This document shows, in pieces, positions 20,763-32,346 of a stretch of 64,000 bases of DNA. Below the pieces are notes generated by a model. That model was not told the DNA's origin. It saw only the letters and a program-made list of their open reading frames with translations, and searched no databases. Origin of the DNA: Phytophthora sp. 'mugwort' (lineage: Eukaryota > Oomycota > Peronosporomycetes > Peronosporales > Peronosporaceae). The position numbers were made by a program, and so were the translations under genes. The DNA lies in assembly GCA_033558025.1 (NCBI GenBank), contig JAUCEF010000007.1, positions 3,100,001 through 3,164,000 of the forward strand, in the 5' to 3' direction. Position 1 is the first letter of the stretch. Every line of letters starts with the position of its first letter.

Positions 20763-21873
20763 AAGCAGCAAAGCTCGCGGAATCACTAACAAAACTCAAA
20801 GCCCTTATATGAATATCCAGGCGCGCGCTGTTAGATCGTTTACGCCAACTAATATGCCCTTAACCCTTTTAGCACCCAACCGATGCACCAAATCCACGCC
20901 TAATAATATACTGCGACCACGCTTTCGTGCAGGTCGGCGGGCTCTCCGCGAAGCGAAATCGTTCCGACCTGCCTGCTAGCACTGCCTGCCTCGCCACCGC
21001 GCGCTGCCCGCAAGTGTGGCTCCGTCAGGAAGTCGCTCAACAGCGTCGACACCACCTCGAACCGGCTGCATGGATTGCACCCGGAGCGGTACGACACGTC
21101 CTTGGCGGCGCGCAATAGCAGGTTCACGAACGTCTCCAGCCGCTCTTCGCGGTTGCGCACCAGCAGCTCGCGCAAGCCTATGGCGATGGCCATACTCCCA
21201 TTTGGGAATCGAGGCGGGAATACGCCTGAGTTCACGAGCTCCCGCACGCGCGTGCAGTACGGACACCACTGCGGGTGCGATTTGTCCTTCGCCGCCGCCA
21301 CCGCCTCGCCGATACGGTCGCGCAGCGATCGGAACGTCGAATAGCGGTGCTCTACCTGGTAGTCCGCGCGCAGCTCATCCTTCTCGCGCAGTTTGTGCCG
21401 CCTGCGCTCGCCCTTGCTCCGCTTCTGCTTGTGTTTAGCCGCTGACGCTGTCGCCGTCGCGGTGCGGCTCGGCAGGCCCCTCGGCGCCGCCTGCAGGAAC
21501 ACGTCCAGCACGTACACCGTCACGTGCTCCTCCCGGTCGTAGGCTGTACACATCTGCACGTGGTGCACGCTGTTGAGTGCAACGGCCACCTTGGCGCGGG
21601 AGAGCTGCGAGAGCCGCGCGCCCAGCTCCAACGTGTCCAGGCTCGAGCGCTCGCTCGCCGTGTCCGTGGTCGCATCCATCTCGTCAAACTCGTTGGTGGT
21701 GGTGGGTACCATCTTGCTCTTCCTTCGGTGTGCGGTGGTCAATCTTTGTCAGTCAGTCACTTGCGCTCAGGCTCGCGTTTTCGTTTGTGGCTGGCCAACG
21801 ATATAGATGATATATATGTGTCGGTGATCTTGAAGAGGTACACTGTGCGCAATGTGGGCGCGGCATGTTTACT
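20763..21873 (-). repeat. Right arm of the 1.1-kb inverted repeat
   Basis: Reverse complement of 19078-20188 with three mismatches seen by eye. Its inner end meets the spacer at GAAGCAGC. Beyond 21873 the similarity to the left flank falls off quickly but does not vanish. Confidence 0.9.
20900..21712 (-). CDS. PX-like family protein E, right copy (inverted)
   Basis: 270 aa, identical to the left copy except Asp for Asn in NEFDEMD. It reads towards the left copy; the two stop codons are 848 bp apart. It keeps every family motif (VEHRYSTFRSLR, HPQWCPYCTRV, GCNPCSRF). Such identity with an inverted arrangement points to a very recent duplication or gene conversion, since the other family members are far more diverged. 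Read-through transcripts of the two genes would be complementary. Confidence 0.8.
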   Translation of the reverse strand: MVPTTTNEFDEMDATTDTASERSSLDTLELGARLSQLSRAKVAVALNSVHHVQMCTAYDREEHVTVYVLDVFLQAAPRGLPSRTATATASAAKHKQKRSKGERRRHKLREKDELRADYQVEHRYSTFRSLRDRIGEAVAAAKDKSHPQWCPYCTRVRELVNSGVFPPRFPNGSMAIAIGLRELLVRNREERLETFVNLLLRAAKDVSYRSGCNPCSRFEVVSTLLSDFLTEPHLRAARGGEAGSASRQVGTISLRGEPADLHESVVAVYY

Positions 21874-22439
21874 GTAGGGGGCGGGATGGGAAAATGCTTG
21901 AAGAAGGTTGTCACGTCGAGAATTTTTTTACGCTTCCGGTTCGAGACCGGTATAATGGAAGGATTAGGCGCACCTCAACTTGAGCCTCAAGTCAGGGGTG
22001 AATTTGCATCAGGCCCGTCGACAGCTTGTGCAAACTCGACAGCCGATGACTAATAGCATATGTAAGCAATGTTTGTTAATGCTTGTAGTATAATGTACTA
22101 CATTACATGTAGCTGGATGAAGGCGACGCTTCTCGCCGACAAGGTTCGTCGCCACAGCTGACTCAGCTGAGCTGAGGAGGCGCAACTCGGATATGGGTTC
22201 AGTTCTGTATAACTACGGTGCAGCACCGGGCCGATGATGAAGAAGCGTCATATCCCCTCTTTGGAATTTGAAAAAGGTACAGATTACCCCCTCAATGTGA
22301 ATCCCTACTCTTGGAATACACGCTCAACAGGAATAGCACCGCTCACAATAGCTACATGTATTCCTCTCATCCTTTGAAAAATGTACATAGAATACAAACA
22401 AAATTCGGGTGTTAAGTAGGTACTGTTAAAAGTCACTTT
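21874..22439. other. Intergenic, nothing recognised
   Basis: No conserved frame. A short stretch around 22150-22180 is rich in CAGCTGA/TCAGCT palindromes. No gene or RNA seen. Confidence 0.4.
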
Positions 22440-22790
22440 TGTGCCGGATGTCGGAAGATGTCCAGCAGCCTATATCATTGTATCTCCTCTCGCAGTTCTC
22501 GTTGCATCCTGTGAAGTCCCCTCACAGACCTATTCAACTTGCCCGAGAGATTCACGTGAGGTTGATCCTTTATGTCTTCAGGCTCGTGCTTGACGAACGA
22601 TTCCCGCTGCGCGCCCTCCACCGTATCCATAGGCTCGTTATCGTCGGCGCAGTCATCCTCCTCGACACCACAGAAGTCTTCGTCAGTGGGCTCGTCTGTC
22701 GTATTCTAATCTGATGGATTGAGAAGCTCCGTCACTGGCATTGGGTTTGAGGCATGGATGCCCGAGAGCATGACCGAACGTGTGAGCACA
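22440..22790 (-). pseudogene. C-terminal tail of a Tigger-like transposase (second remnant)
   Basis: The minus strand reads MLSGIHASNPMPVTELLNPSD, one stop, then an acidic run with TDEPTDEDFCGVEEDD and a charged tail with HRMQRELREEIQ. It parallels the 3525-3720 remnant (MSVDELLN...DEFTDEDFCRVE). The in-frame stop and absence of a catalytic core mark it as dead. Relationship to pogo/Tigger elements is inferred from that tail and from the N-terminal remnant at 2555. Confidence 0.4.
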
Positions 22791-23651
22791 CTATCGCGAC
22801 ATGTACCAAATAGACTGTACTGCTAGCTGATCCACAATTCCGATATACCCCTGGCTTCGGAATACCCTTAGAGGGGAATAAATGTTTTCCCAACGCTATG
22901 ACTAGCGAGAGGTTCATCTGTATTCAAAGATATTTTTGTCCTAACCGACCCCTGCCAGCTCTGATATCCTGCTAGATTTGATGTAGACCGAGCCCACCTA
23001 CATTGTTCCTAGTCGAGCCATTTAGTGTTTTGATATCTCTAACTTGATGATGCCATTTTGACCAGGATCTGATACAAAAAGAGCGTGTAAGATTTCAAGT
23101 TTGGGGTGCCAGAATCTCTCTTTCACTCGCAGCGTTCCTGCTGCTGCCGCTACCGGGTAGCGTGACTACATTGATATTAGAGTGACCAGAACCTGAGGGT
23201 GCAGTGACGCGTAGATTTCAGATTAAAGCAGCAGAGGGCTCTCCGTCAAAACAAGGCCACTATTTAAAACGTTCCAAATTTAAAAAATACGCCAGCATGG
23301 TAGACCCGCAGCTTGGGCAGAGTTTACTCTTTGTTGGAATTGGCATCAAGACCTGGTTCAACGGTGACGAAACGGTTGCCTGTGGCAGTGGGGCGGCGAT
23401 AACGATCTAAGTACCAGTGGCGGCAAGACCGGCGACGGAAAAAATAGGCGCTATGGACCTTGAAAGTCTGGATCAGGTCGTTGCATGAGAAGCACGAGAG
23501 GCAGTCCGTGTAAGTAGTGTTGGTCTAGTAGCTGAGGAGTAGGGCAAACTAATACTCAGATTAATCAGCCTTCCTATTTCCTCAGGCCGTTCTGGATCCA
23601 ATCCAGATTCTAATAGGGTTAGGGATTAAACCCAGCGAATCAGCGAGAGTG
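22791..23651. other. Intergenic, nothing recognised
   Basis: Only short ORFs. A 68-codon plus frame (23204-23410) contains SLLFVGIGIKTWF but no known domain. No RNA gene seen. Confidence 0.35.
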
Positions 23652-24960
23652 ACTCCGTACACACTCTGATAGAAGGGCCGCGGGGCCAGAGTGGGACAGT
23701 GTATATCTCAGCCTAAACCGACGACCTGCTCGGTGACTGCCGATCCCTCCCCCCCTCCCCTCACCCCAATTCAAAATTCGAGCCGCCCCACGCAGCAGCA
23801 TATGCCCCGCAAGCTGCGTTGCCACGGGGTACAGCTACGATGCCCGGGACGCCGCGCCGTCATGACCGTACGCCGAAGACCGTTGTTGAAAACAGCGAGA
23901 GTGAGGAATGCGCCTCCGCCAGCGATTAGAATCTAAGAGAACGGCGAGAGCAACGAAGACTTGGGGACCCTCCATCTGCGAAACCAGGCAACTTGAATAA
24001 ACGCAAGGGAGGTCGGCAACAGCAAGCAAACACAGAAACAGCAAAAGGGGAGATCTTTGCGGCGTTCAGCACGATCATTGAGGCGATCTGCCTTTTCAGC
24101 CTCCTCGATTGATTCAGGGCAGGAAACCAACGCCTCAGCTTCTACATCATCTGCGCCTGTTGACGACAAAGCGTTCGAAGTTGTTGCGTTTGATGATCGC
24201 GTTGTCGTCTCCGAATTGAATGTGAACCGTTTGCAGATTGGGATGATCTTGAGCGCTACTTGGCGATCTACATCAAGAAGACGTACCAGGAAGTGCTGTT
24301 CGTGGAATGTGTCACACTTTTGGACTGTGCATATCTCTCAAGTTGGTTTAATTGCGGTCGTTTCATTTTGCGCAGCTGAACTCCGGTCGCGCAGCCACTC
24401 CCGTTCGCCCGCAAAATGAGCAATTGGCAAGAGACGAACGCTGGTCAAGGAGATCCCGGAGGATATAACATTCTACAACCGCACGTATGTGTGCATACAC
24501 CACGTGCTTCCAAGAACTGGTAGAGGCCGTGATTATGTTCTTCGAGCTGCTCGTTCTAGATGTCGAGCCACGACACGACACTAGCAATGCAGTCCTCTGC
24601 TACAGGTTCATTAGCCACATCTTAAGATCAACGTACGCGGGGTTTTGGTTCTTTTAGCGTTTGCATGCCTTAATTCGCTTCGACCTTTCAAGAAAGACCC
24701 GAGGAAGTCGCCGTAGCGAGATGTACATCTAAGCTAAAGGACTTAGTGAAAACTGGCTTGTTTGGTCGGCCATCACTCTTGTTTGCAGGACGTTTTACGC
24801 ATTTACATAGTACGCTCTACGCAAAAATGCATCAACTATGATGTAAACCTGAGGCTATCCAACACCTGGCGAGGTTATGCACTAGAAAGGACACCACTGC
24901 CAGACTGGGTACGACTGTGACCTTAATGCACAATTCGGTCTTTCAGAGTGTGTACGGAGT
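23652..24960 (+). mobile_element. Decayed transposon with 18-bp inverted ends, MULE-like content
   Basis: The 18-mer ACTCCGTACACACTCTGA (23652-23669) recurs inverted at 24943-24960, 1.3 kb away. Between them plus-strand fragments read WDDLERYLAIYIKKTYQ (about 24238-24290) and, near 24480-24560, HVCIHHVLPRTGRGRDYV, which recall the FAR1/MULE N-terminal domain (SW..F..YL...TF, then Y.CTHG..PR). Frames are broken. The inverted ends could be terminal repeats, though MULE ends are often longer, so both the boundaries and the family are tentative. Confidence 0.4.
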
Positions 24961-27119
24961 CTCTGCCGGGGATCAGCCACTACTGAACTGTGTGGACTAT
25001 CACAGTTCATGACTGCACCGCCTCCGGCGACACTTGGCGATGGATTATCATCAACCGCAACAAGGTCTTCGGGTTGATTATCGCGTCTAACGTCACCGCC
25101 TCCCTCGAGATCTACGGCGTTCTCGATAACAATGGTCTCATTGAGCTTGGAATTCGGCACTACGTTTTCTCCTCGCACAGTGTCATTTACCCAACATCGT
25201 AGCCTGATCATTATCACTATCTACGGATATGTCGTCGCTACCTTCGACTACTTCGTCTGCTGCATCAGAAGCTGCTGCATCAGAAGCTGCTGCATCAGAA
25301 GCTGGCCCAAAGTGGAGTGATTCGAGGCATGCCGATTGCCGTACATTACATCTTCTGTTACCCGCAAATCCACTAAAACTTTGGCGTGTGCTCCTTTGAA
25401 AAATGCAATTGAAAGCCAACAACATATTCTGCGTAGCCCAGCACGAACTCAAGCTTCACATTGTCCTGGCGCTTGCGTTGTCCAGGCGTAACGGGGACGT
25501 GCACATACGCCAAAGTTTCAAAATGTCCTATTGTTGCGAATGTCTACTTGCTCAAATGATATGGCTTGCGTGCCTTTGTAGTAGACTTAATTGTTTTTAC
25601 ATACCCTGCATTACGCAGTGCTTCAGGCCACAATAGCGAGGGATTCTTACCCGGTTCATCATCGCTTTGTCATCTTGATGATAGACTGGATCGTACGTTT
25701 AGAAAGATTAAGTGTTTCTCACCAATTGCCTGACATATCATTGAGGTAGCAGCCAAATCTTTACTTGGAGGGTGCCCATATCACTCTCTGTTTTTGCTAT
25801 AACTGCTTTCGCGAATGCCTTGGGCTAGTTAGCTGTCTTTTACGCTTTCTAACGACGCTTCGTAAAACTGACATGAATTGAATTGTTTGGGTTGGCCGAT
25901 CCTATGGGGTGGCGCTAGTTGTTTTCTGAAGAAGAATATCAAGCTCACGCAGCTTGAGTTGTGCCTGCTTGTTGTACGCATCCTGCTTCACCTCACTTTG
26001 TGCATCATGGTATCGCGGGTGCGAGCAGCTTCCTTTTCTTGACGGGGCAATTCGAGTTTTGCGCATTTCGATTTCTTCGCCTCAACTTTGCCTATTCGGA
26101 CATTTTTCCACGCTTAGACGCCAGGCGTTGCTCCAATTTCTCCTCCGTCTTCCCTATTCCTTGTCTGCAAGGTCAGCGATTCCTTGTTGGTGTTGCGGAT
26201 TGCGCCGACGGCCCCTCGAGCGTCCGTGCCCAAATATATCGAATCTGCCTTGACATATTGCTCCTCATCGACTTGGCCGCTATAACTACGATCTAACGGT
26301 GGTACTTCAATCTCGGTCAGACACCGTCCAATTATCCCACAGGCGACATTTTTGCGATGGAGAAGCCCTGCTTGGCTGAATCATAGTTGAGGATTTATTG
26401 CGTAGCCACGTGGTTGCCAGGTGCTCCACAACATCCTTCACTCGCATACCGATTTCACCATAAGCGTTAAATAGAGCGCAGTTCTCCATGACGGTTTCTT
26501 GAGCCTCATCGTTACTAGACCATTTTAAATCCGTTTAACGGGCCTCTGCTGATTCGCCCTTTGTTGAGCATTCAGTGGGGCATCAGCACCAAACCCGAGC
26601 TGTTGGGGCGGACGAGAAGGCTTTTGAGTAGACGATGACCGTCGCCCACCATTACCACGGTTCTGCATCCATATTACCATGCGAAGAAGATGCGGCGGAC
26701 ATTGTGGACAGTCCTGTCGTCATTACGCCGTACAACCGCGCTTCCGTCTCTGTCGTGTCCGTTTCACCGCAATCAGCGTCCAAAAGAGCGCGGAAGCTAC
26801 GGTGCCTGTGGCGGGGCACACTACACCTTGCGGACAGGAAGTGCTTTTTTTCTGAGTATACAAACTATCTGTGAACGGCAGTTCACAAGTCCCTGGCCCG
26901 CGGGGATTGTTAACAAATTACGTAGATGATATGACTGAATGTATTTATAGGTGATCTCCTTAATGCTTCTACATACTACCTGTAAGTCACCTATAAAGCA
27001 TCCTATATGTTATCCTATTGTGTGGCCATGAGGTCCCTGTACCATATGTATGGTACCCATCCGTGACGCCATTGCAGTGACGTCTTAGGGTTGTTGGCTA
27101 CATCACTTGCGGTACCGCT
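24961..27119. other. Transposon-derived decay, low information
   Basis: Minus-strand fragments include VEGSDDISVDSDNDQATML (about 25200-25260), EKLEQRLASKRGKMSE and AKLRRRNRNAQN (about 26060-26140) and ENCALFNAYGEIGMRVKDVV (about 26430-26485), reminiscent of the charged coiled-coil region of Myb/NAM-like transposon accessory proteins, but frames are broken and I cannot name the element. A 15-bp tandem repeat (TGCTGCATCAGAAGC, three copies) lies at about 25258-25302 and would encode alternating Ala/Ser/acidic residues. Confidence 0.3.
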
Positions 27120-28689
27120 TTGAAGTGTGACTTGTCAGTTATTCATGCAACCCGTTACCCCCCCCCTAATTGGGTTCGGTTTACCGAACATCCAGGAGGA
27201 GTGAAAAGAAGTCGCCGGCTTTCACTCTCCAAGCCGATAGACATCGACTTCGCTTCCTCTGAAGAAAAATACCAGGGTGTAAGGCGGTCCCCCGTGGCGA
27301 GGAGACGAATACTCCTTCACGGGCCACTGGGCCGCCGGGACGCGCAATCCTTTCCGAATGGCAGTCTAGTATTACAACTACTGCCCATCGAGATCGTTTG
27401 AGATCTCTCGAGCCACTTGGCCCTCCTCGTCCTCTTCATCGAGAGGACGAGCTAATGAGGCCCTTCTCAGTCTTACAACTGATGGTCCCGAACTCTTCAC
27501 GGAGTGGAGACCGGGAAGCAGCTTGTCTCTTACGGTTGACTTCCGAGGCTGCTGCTGCCTTCGCAGCCTTGACGCGGACAGAGGCCTCAGAGAGTGTCAA
27601 GTTCTTGACCGGAGGACGAGGTTTCTCTGCGTCCTCCTTGGGTGAGCCGACAGGACTCCCCTGACGTCCAGGCGTCTTGGGCGCGTCCCCGTCGTCGCCA
27701 TATCGGTCGGATATCGGTGTACGCGACCCAAGCGAGTCGGACTGGCTCGGGTCATCGTCAGACCCCTTGACGAGCTGGTCCCGGAGGTCATTGTCGCCCA
27801 GGGCATTTGAGCCTTGTCCGAGTCCTCCTTATAGTCCAGAAGGAGCTCAGGGGCTTCCGTAGGCGGATCAGGCGCCTTGGAAACCACCTTGGATGTCACT
27901 TCCGTGAGCCCCTTCGAAGCAGAATCTTTGCCAGACGCCTTAGGGTTTTAGCCTGTTGCTTCCAAGCAACAGGCTTAGCAGGCGCTTGCGCACCGCTGCT
28001 AGACCGAGTCTTGGCCATGCATGAAGTCGACGTGGAGGCCCGCTAGGTGTGTGTTCATGGAGCCGCACCACATCCCGCTCAAGTCGTTCACGGGCCGGTG
28101 AAAGAAGCCGGTGCTCTGGTCGGGACTTCGACCTGTGTGGGGCTACTCTTCGGTCATGCCCTCATACTGTCGCTCCTTCTAGGAGGCTAAGGCTGTGTTC
28201 TGGAAGTGGGCAGCTACGCGCTGCTCACAAGTACAATTCGAAGTTCTCCGGCGGGATCTCACGTTGGAGGACATCCTTGACCTCCCAGACCTCAACATTG
28301 CGTTTGGCCATGTGGTAGGCAAACGGCAGCTCTCTAAAGAACTGCAGAAGCATCCTGCTTCTAGCGCTCTTGATGAGCGCGGGTATGGTCTTGGCACTAC
28401 GACCACCCCGTTCGGTCAAGAAAGTCCGAACAACTTACGTAGCCGTCGCCGATTCCGTTCCCAGATCGCGACAGCCTTCGGGCAGTCGGCCTGGAGCCGC
28501 TCAATCGGCTCCCATGAGCTCTCATCCTCTAGGCTCCTCTTCCACTTCACGCGAAGCTGGCCCTTCCCGTGAACGCGTCGCTCCTGAAGCACACGCCATG
28601 GTAGTGGGTCTTCCCATTACGGTCGCTGAGAGGCGGCGGAGCCCTCGGATGAGTATGAGTTGAGGCACCTCCCATACGGTCCGACTCAG
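27120..28689 (-). other. Downstream part of the decayed Gypsy element, no LTR identified
   Basis: Continues on the minus strand after the pol region. Short charged and Pro/Ser-rich frames (for example 27899-27597 with APELLLDYKEDSDKAQ) may be C-terminal or gag-like remains. I looked for matching terminal repeats on both sides of 27-32.8 kb and saw none, so the limits of the element are unknown. Confidence 0.3.
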
Positions 28690-29429
28690 GACCTGGTGTG
28701 CCATATTTGGCTCCACCTCGAGCCTTGTGGATTTAGCTCTTCGTCGTCGGGTCCTTGCGCTGGAGATTGCGCTTGGAGTCGGTGAGGGCGGGCGTACAGA
28801 CGCCCAGGCCGGGAACGCTGGGATCCTTGCGCCGGCCCATTACAACTTGAGTCGTCTGTCAAACGACTTTTCGGCCTTGAAGATCGGGTCGACCGTCGGA
28901 CCAATGACGTGGATGAGGCTTTCCGACGTCTGGATTCCTTTGGACGTCCGCGGACCCTGTCCAGAGGGAGATATACCTCCTTCGGAACTTCCTGCGACAT
29001 GTGCCTCAGGCGCGAGCGACTCCTGCGTACTTCCAGCCGTACTGCTATGGATCATACTCGTCGTATGCAGCTGGGGTTCCTTCGTATGGAGCCCCTTCAG
29101 TTGTCTCACAAGGGAACTGGGCTTCTGGATCACAGGCGGTGGAGACGCAGCATCGGTTCTAGGAGCTGGCCTCGCTTCCGCGTGCGGAGCCTGCAGGGCT
29201 GCCGGGACTACAGATCATGGTACCGATTCAGACGACCAACGTAGAACATCGGGTGGGTTGTTATCGACTTAGTCAGATAGATGGTGTAAAAAAAAACCGT
29301 ACCATGTCTGGCCAGGACCGCGAAGGGTTCGATGAAGCGGTGCTTCAACTTGTTGCTCCATACAGAACTTACCGTGGCTAGTGGTAGGATCCTAGTGTCC
29401 AGTAGGACTAACTACTCCACATTAAGCAC

Positions 29430-30272
29430 GTCAAAATTTCGTCTTCCGCTCTTGTCTGATTGCTCGTTTTGTTTGTTCTGTGCCGCTGCCATGGCATCCC
29501 GGACACGGTTGATTACGATCAGCCTGGTTTCTATAAAATACATCGCTTGTTTCCGTTAGGAAACTGGTCTCATGCCCGAGACCCGGGTGGAAAGTGCTTT
29601 CCGAGACTCCCCACACTTAGGACCGAAGACGGGGTCGCCCTCGTAAAGTGAGCGTCACACGTGGATGGTGTAAGCCATTCAGGTAGAACGGGGTATACCC
29701 GGCCGACGCGTGAACCGCATTGTTGAGTGCAAACTCAACTACTGGCATGTATTCTGATCAAGTGCAAGTAGACTCCGCACAGATACTGCGTGGAGTGTCC
29801 TCAAGCATTCGATTGACACGCTCCGTCTGCCCATCCGTCTGAGGATGATCGATAGTGGACATGTGTACCCTTGTTCCAAGTAGTTGGAACAGTGCTCGCC
29901 AGAACGCAGCGGTAAACCGCGGGTCACTATCGACGCAATTGTCTCCGGCAGACCATGATGGCGGAAAACACCATCCAAGAACAGCTTCGCAGCTTGTTCC
30001 ACGGCCACCGTCTCTTTGACCGGAGCAAGATGCACCATCTTGCTCAGACCGCACACGAACACCAAGATGCTGGTCTTTCCGTGGCCGTCCGCTGGAAGTC
30101 CAAAGATGAAGTCCAGACTCATCGACTCCCAGCAGTCCGCTGGAACGGGCAGCCTCTGCAAAGGAGCCGAGGCGTGCCCGGCGGGTTTCACCCGCTGAAA
30201 TGTTTCACATATCTTCACGTACTATGCGACCCACTTGTACATGTGGGTCCACCAAAAGTGCTAAGAGATCGT
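29430..30272 (-). pseudogene. Gypsy integrase core and C-terminus, broken
   Basis: Core text: PVPADCWESMSLDFIFGLPAD (DxW..(S/I)..DF..GLP, first catalytic Asp), SILVFVCGLSKMVHLAPV, AVEQAAKLFLDGVFRHHGLPETI and, in another frame, SDPRFTAAFWRALFQLLGTRVHMSTIDHPQTDGQTERVNRMLED, which holds the second Asp and the catalytic Glu. After this, MPVVEFALNNAVHASAGYTPF and LNGLHHPRVTLTL continue at about 29745-29670. At least two frameshifts. Confidence 0.7.
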
Positions 30273-30976
30273 TTAGAAGACCTTCTCGCAGCCCGGGTGA
30301 CCACTGGACGGCGCATCATGCGACTCATAATGAATATCAAGCTTGAGATCCTCGTCGTTTGGAACGACTACCCGAGGGGGTTCTGGGGCTCCACCCGATA
30401 GTAGAGCAGGCCATCGGCCCCCTCGTATCGATGGAGCCGAGCTGTCTGACATTGCGTGAGCCGCTCGGCCTTGTCTTCCTTGCCAGAGGCCAGGAAACGC
30501 ACCAAAGGTATCAAGGCTTCGCCGCCCCCATACACCATGCGTATCTGACCATATAAGTCGGGCGGGGCACGACTGATGCGTGCCAGCCTTGTACTCGACG
30601 AGGAAGTTATATTCCGCGAAGCAGGACAGCCACGGCGACATCCGTCGGGGCAAATAGACAATTCGTCGCGGTCCACAAGGATGCGTGATCACCGTAGCTT
30701 ACAAAGGGCTGGGGAGGTGCATCCGGAACTTGACAAGGAATACTTCATGGCAAGCAGCATGAACGGGGTAGTTCCGTTCGGCAGCCTTGAGCTACCTAAA
30801 CTGAAACGTATCCCCCGTTCACGTCTTGCGGCATCGTTCTGCAGCAATGCACATCCGATTGCATAAGCGGGTACATCGCAGACGACGCTGGAACGGCCTC
30901 GTCTCGTCCGGCAGTGCCAGAACAGGCGCCTACTGAAGGCTTGTCTTGACATTGTCAAAGGCTTCTTGGTGCTCAC
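30273..30976 (-). pseudogene. Gypsy RNase H and integrase zinc-binding region, broken
   Basis: The RNase H part shows SSVVCDVPAYAIGCALLQND, the CDAS.Y.IG.AL.Q pattern with the core Asp kept. In a second frame comes SPWLSCFAEYNFLVEYKAGTH, the usual W...L.EY.F.V.Y..G end of RNase H. It continues to the integrase zinc region with YESHDAPSSGHPGCEKV (an HD.P..GH.G pattern). The two frames overlap with a shift near 30690. Confidence 0.65.
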
Positions 30977-32346
30977 GCCCCCAGTGCCAGTCGGTATCCT
31001 TCTTCAGAACATCCGGCAAGGGTGTAGCCAGACCCGCGTATCCCTTGTTGTACTTGCGGAAGTAGTTGGCCAAGCCCTCTGGGACCTAGACGTTGGCCAA
31101 GCCGAAATGGCCTCGACCTTCTCCGGTCGGCCCGAACGCCGACGTTGCTTACAAAGCAACCGATAACTTTGTTATCTTTTTGCGCCGCGAAGACGCACTT
31201 GTCGATGTTGGCATAGAGCTTATTCGCTCTCATGACCTCTAACACTTGACGGAGGTGTTTTAAATGCACCTCCACAGCAGTCTTGCCTCCCTCGGCACGG
31301 ATATGGATGATGATGTCGTCAAAGCACGACTGTGCGTACGCACGCAGCGGTCTAAACAACTGCGTGACCAGGCGAGTAAACGCCGACGGGGCATTAGATA
31401 GGACCTGTGGCGTCACAAGCCACTCGCAGAGTATACTGCTCGGAGTGCTCACTGCGGTGAGCGGGATGTCGCTCTCGCGCATGAGGAATAGGTAGTATCC
31501 GTCCACCAGATCCAGGGCGCTGTATAACTTGCACCCGGTCATGTTGTTCAACAACAAATCCTTCCGCGGGATAGGTGTCTGGGGAGTCACCATCGCGCTG
31601 TTCAGCTGGTTGAAAGCATGGACCAGACGCCACTTTCGTTCGGCTTCCGGACGCAGAAGGTTGGCGTCGAGCGCGGATTTCGATTCCCGCACCATGCCTA
31701 TCATGGCCTTTGCGGCGAAGAAGGCATCAATGACCTCGCACTGCTCTCGAAGCAGTGGCCATTGTCTGGCGACACAGTACTTTGTGCCCGGCACGAGATA
31801 ATCTGATCCTACGATCCGGTGGGAGTTGAGACGGTGGAACCTTGGATACCACGTCCTCGAAGTCCTTATCAAAGGATACACTGAATCCTTTGGGTTCTTG
31901 AGAATCTCAGAACCCAAGCGCGAGGCACGCTGGGAGGAGAATGCCTCCAGGACGCCCTCGTCCATAACCGAGGAGAAACTCAATTCCTCTGGAGTGGACT
32001 CTTGCTTCAAGAGTACCACCTCCGCGATTTCTCCTGCCTTCAGGTCGGCCAGGGAATCTGTCGGCGTCAACTCTTCGAGGTCCAGGAGCTCTGACACCTC
32101 TGGTAGCGGTTCTAGCTGGATGCCGCCTGACTTGACTCGACGACCGGCCTCGCTGTCGAGGATGTGATAACACCCTTCGACTGGCCATGCCGGAAGAACC
32201 CGAGCCCTGGGTTGCCAGTCGCTTGAAGCGACTCCTGTCTGAAGTAGCTTCAGACTCGACTTGTGGTGTCGACTATGTCGTCGACGGCGACCGCGACGTG
32301 GTACTTCGTTACCCACGTCTGTGGGCATCTCATTGACGACGTCCAA
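30973..32346 (-). pseudogene. Gypsy reverse transcriptase ORF
   Basis: A 457-codon open frame. It has the RT palm: KWRLVHAFNQLNSAMVTPQT, PIPRKDLLLNNM, YSALDLVDGYYLFLMRESDI, TPSSILCEWLVTPQ, LSNAPSAFTRLV and SCFDDIIIHIRAEGGKTAVE. The catalytic box, usually Y-(F/I/L)-DD, is CFDD here, and the LVDGYY Asp is kept. After LYANIDKCVFAAQ the frame goes wrong (GVRADRRRSRPF in place of the usual ADPEKV-type text). The N-terminal 130 residues are a charged linker; no protease motif (DSGA) is present. Upstream sequence stays open to about 32400 but has no ATG I trust. Confidence 0.75.

Noticed and set aside
20359..20799. 146-codon ORF in the palindrome spacer as a gene
   Set aside because: It begins inside the repeat arm, has no domain, and the copy of that start in the left arm does not continue the frame.
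19078..21873. Inverted repeat as a pure assembly artefact
   Set aside because: Not fully excluded, but three internal mismatches and diverged flank homology argue for a real structure; long reads would settle it.
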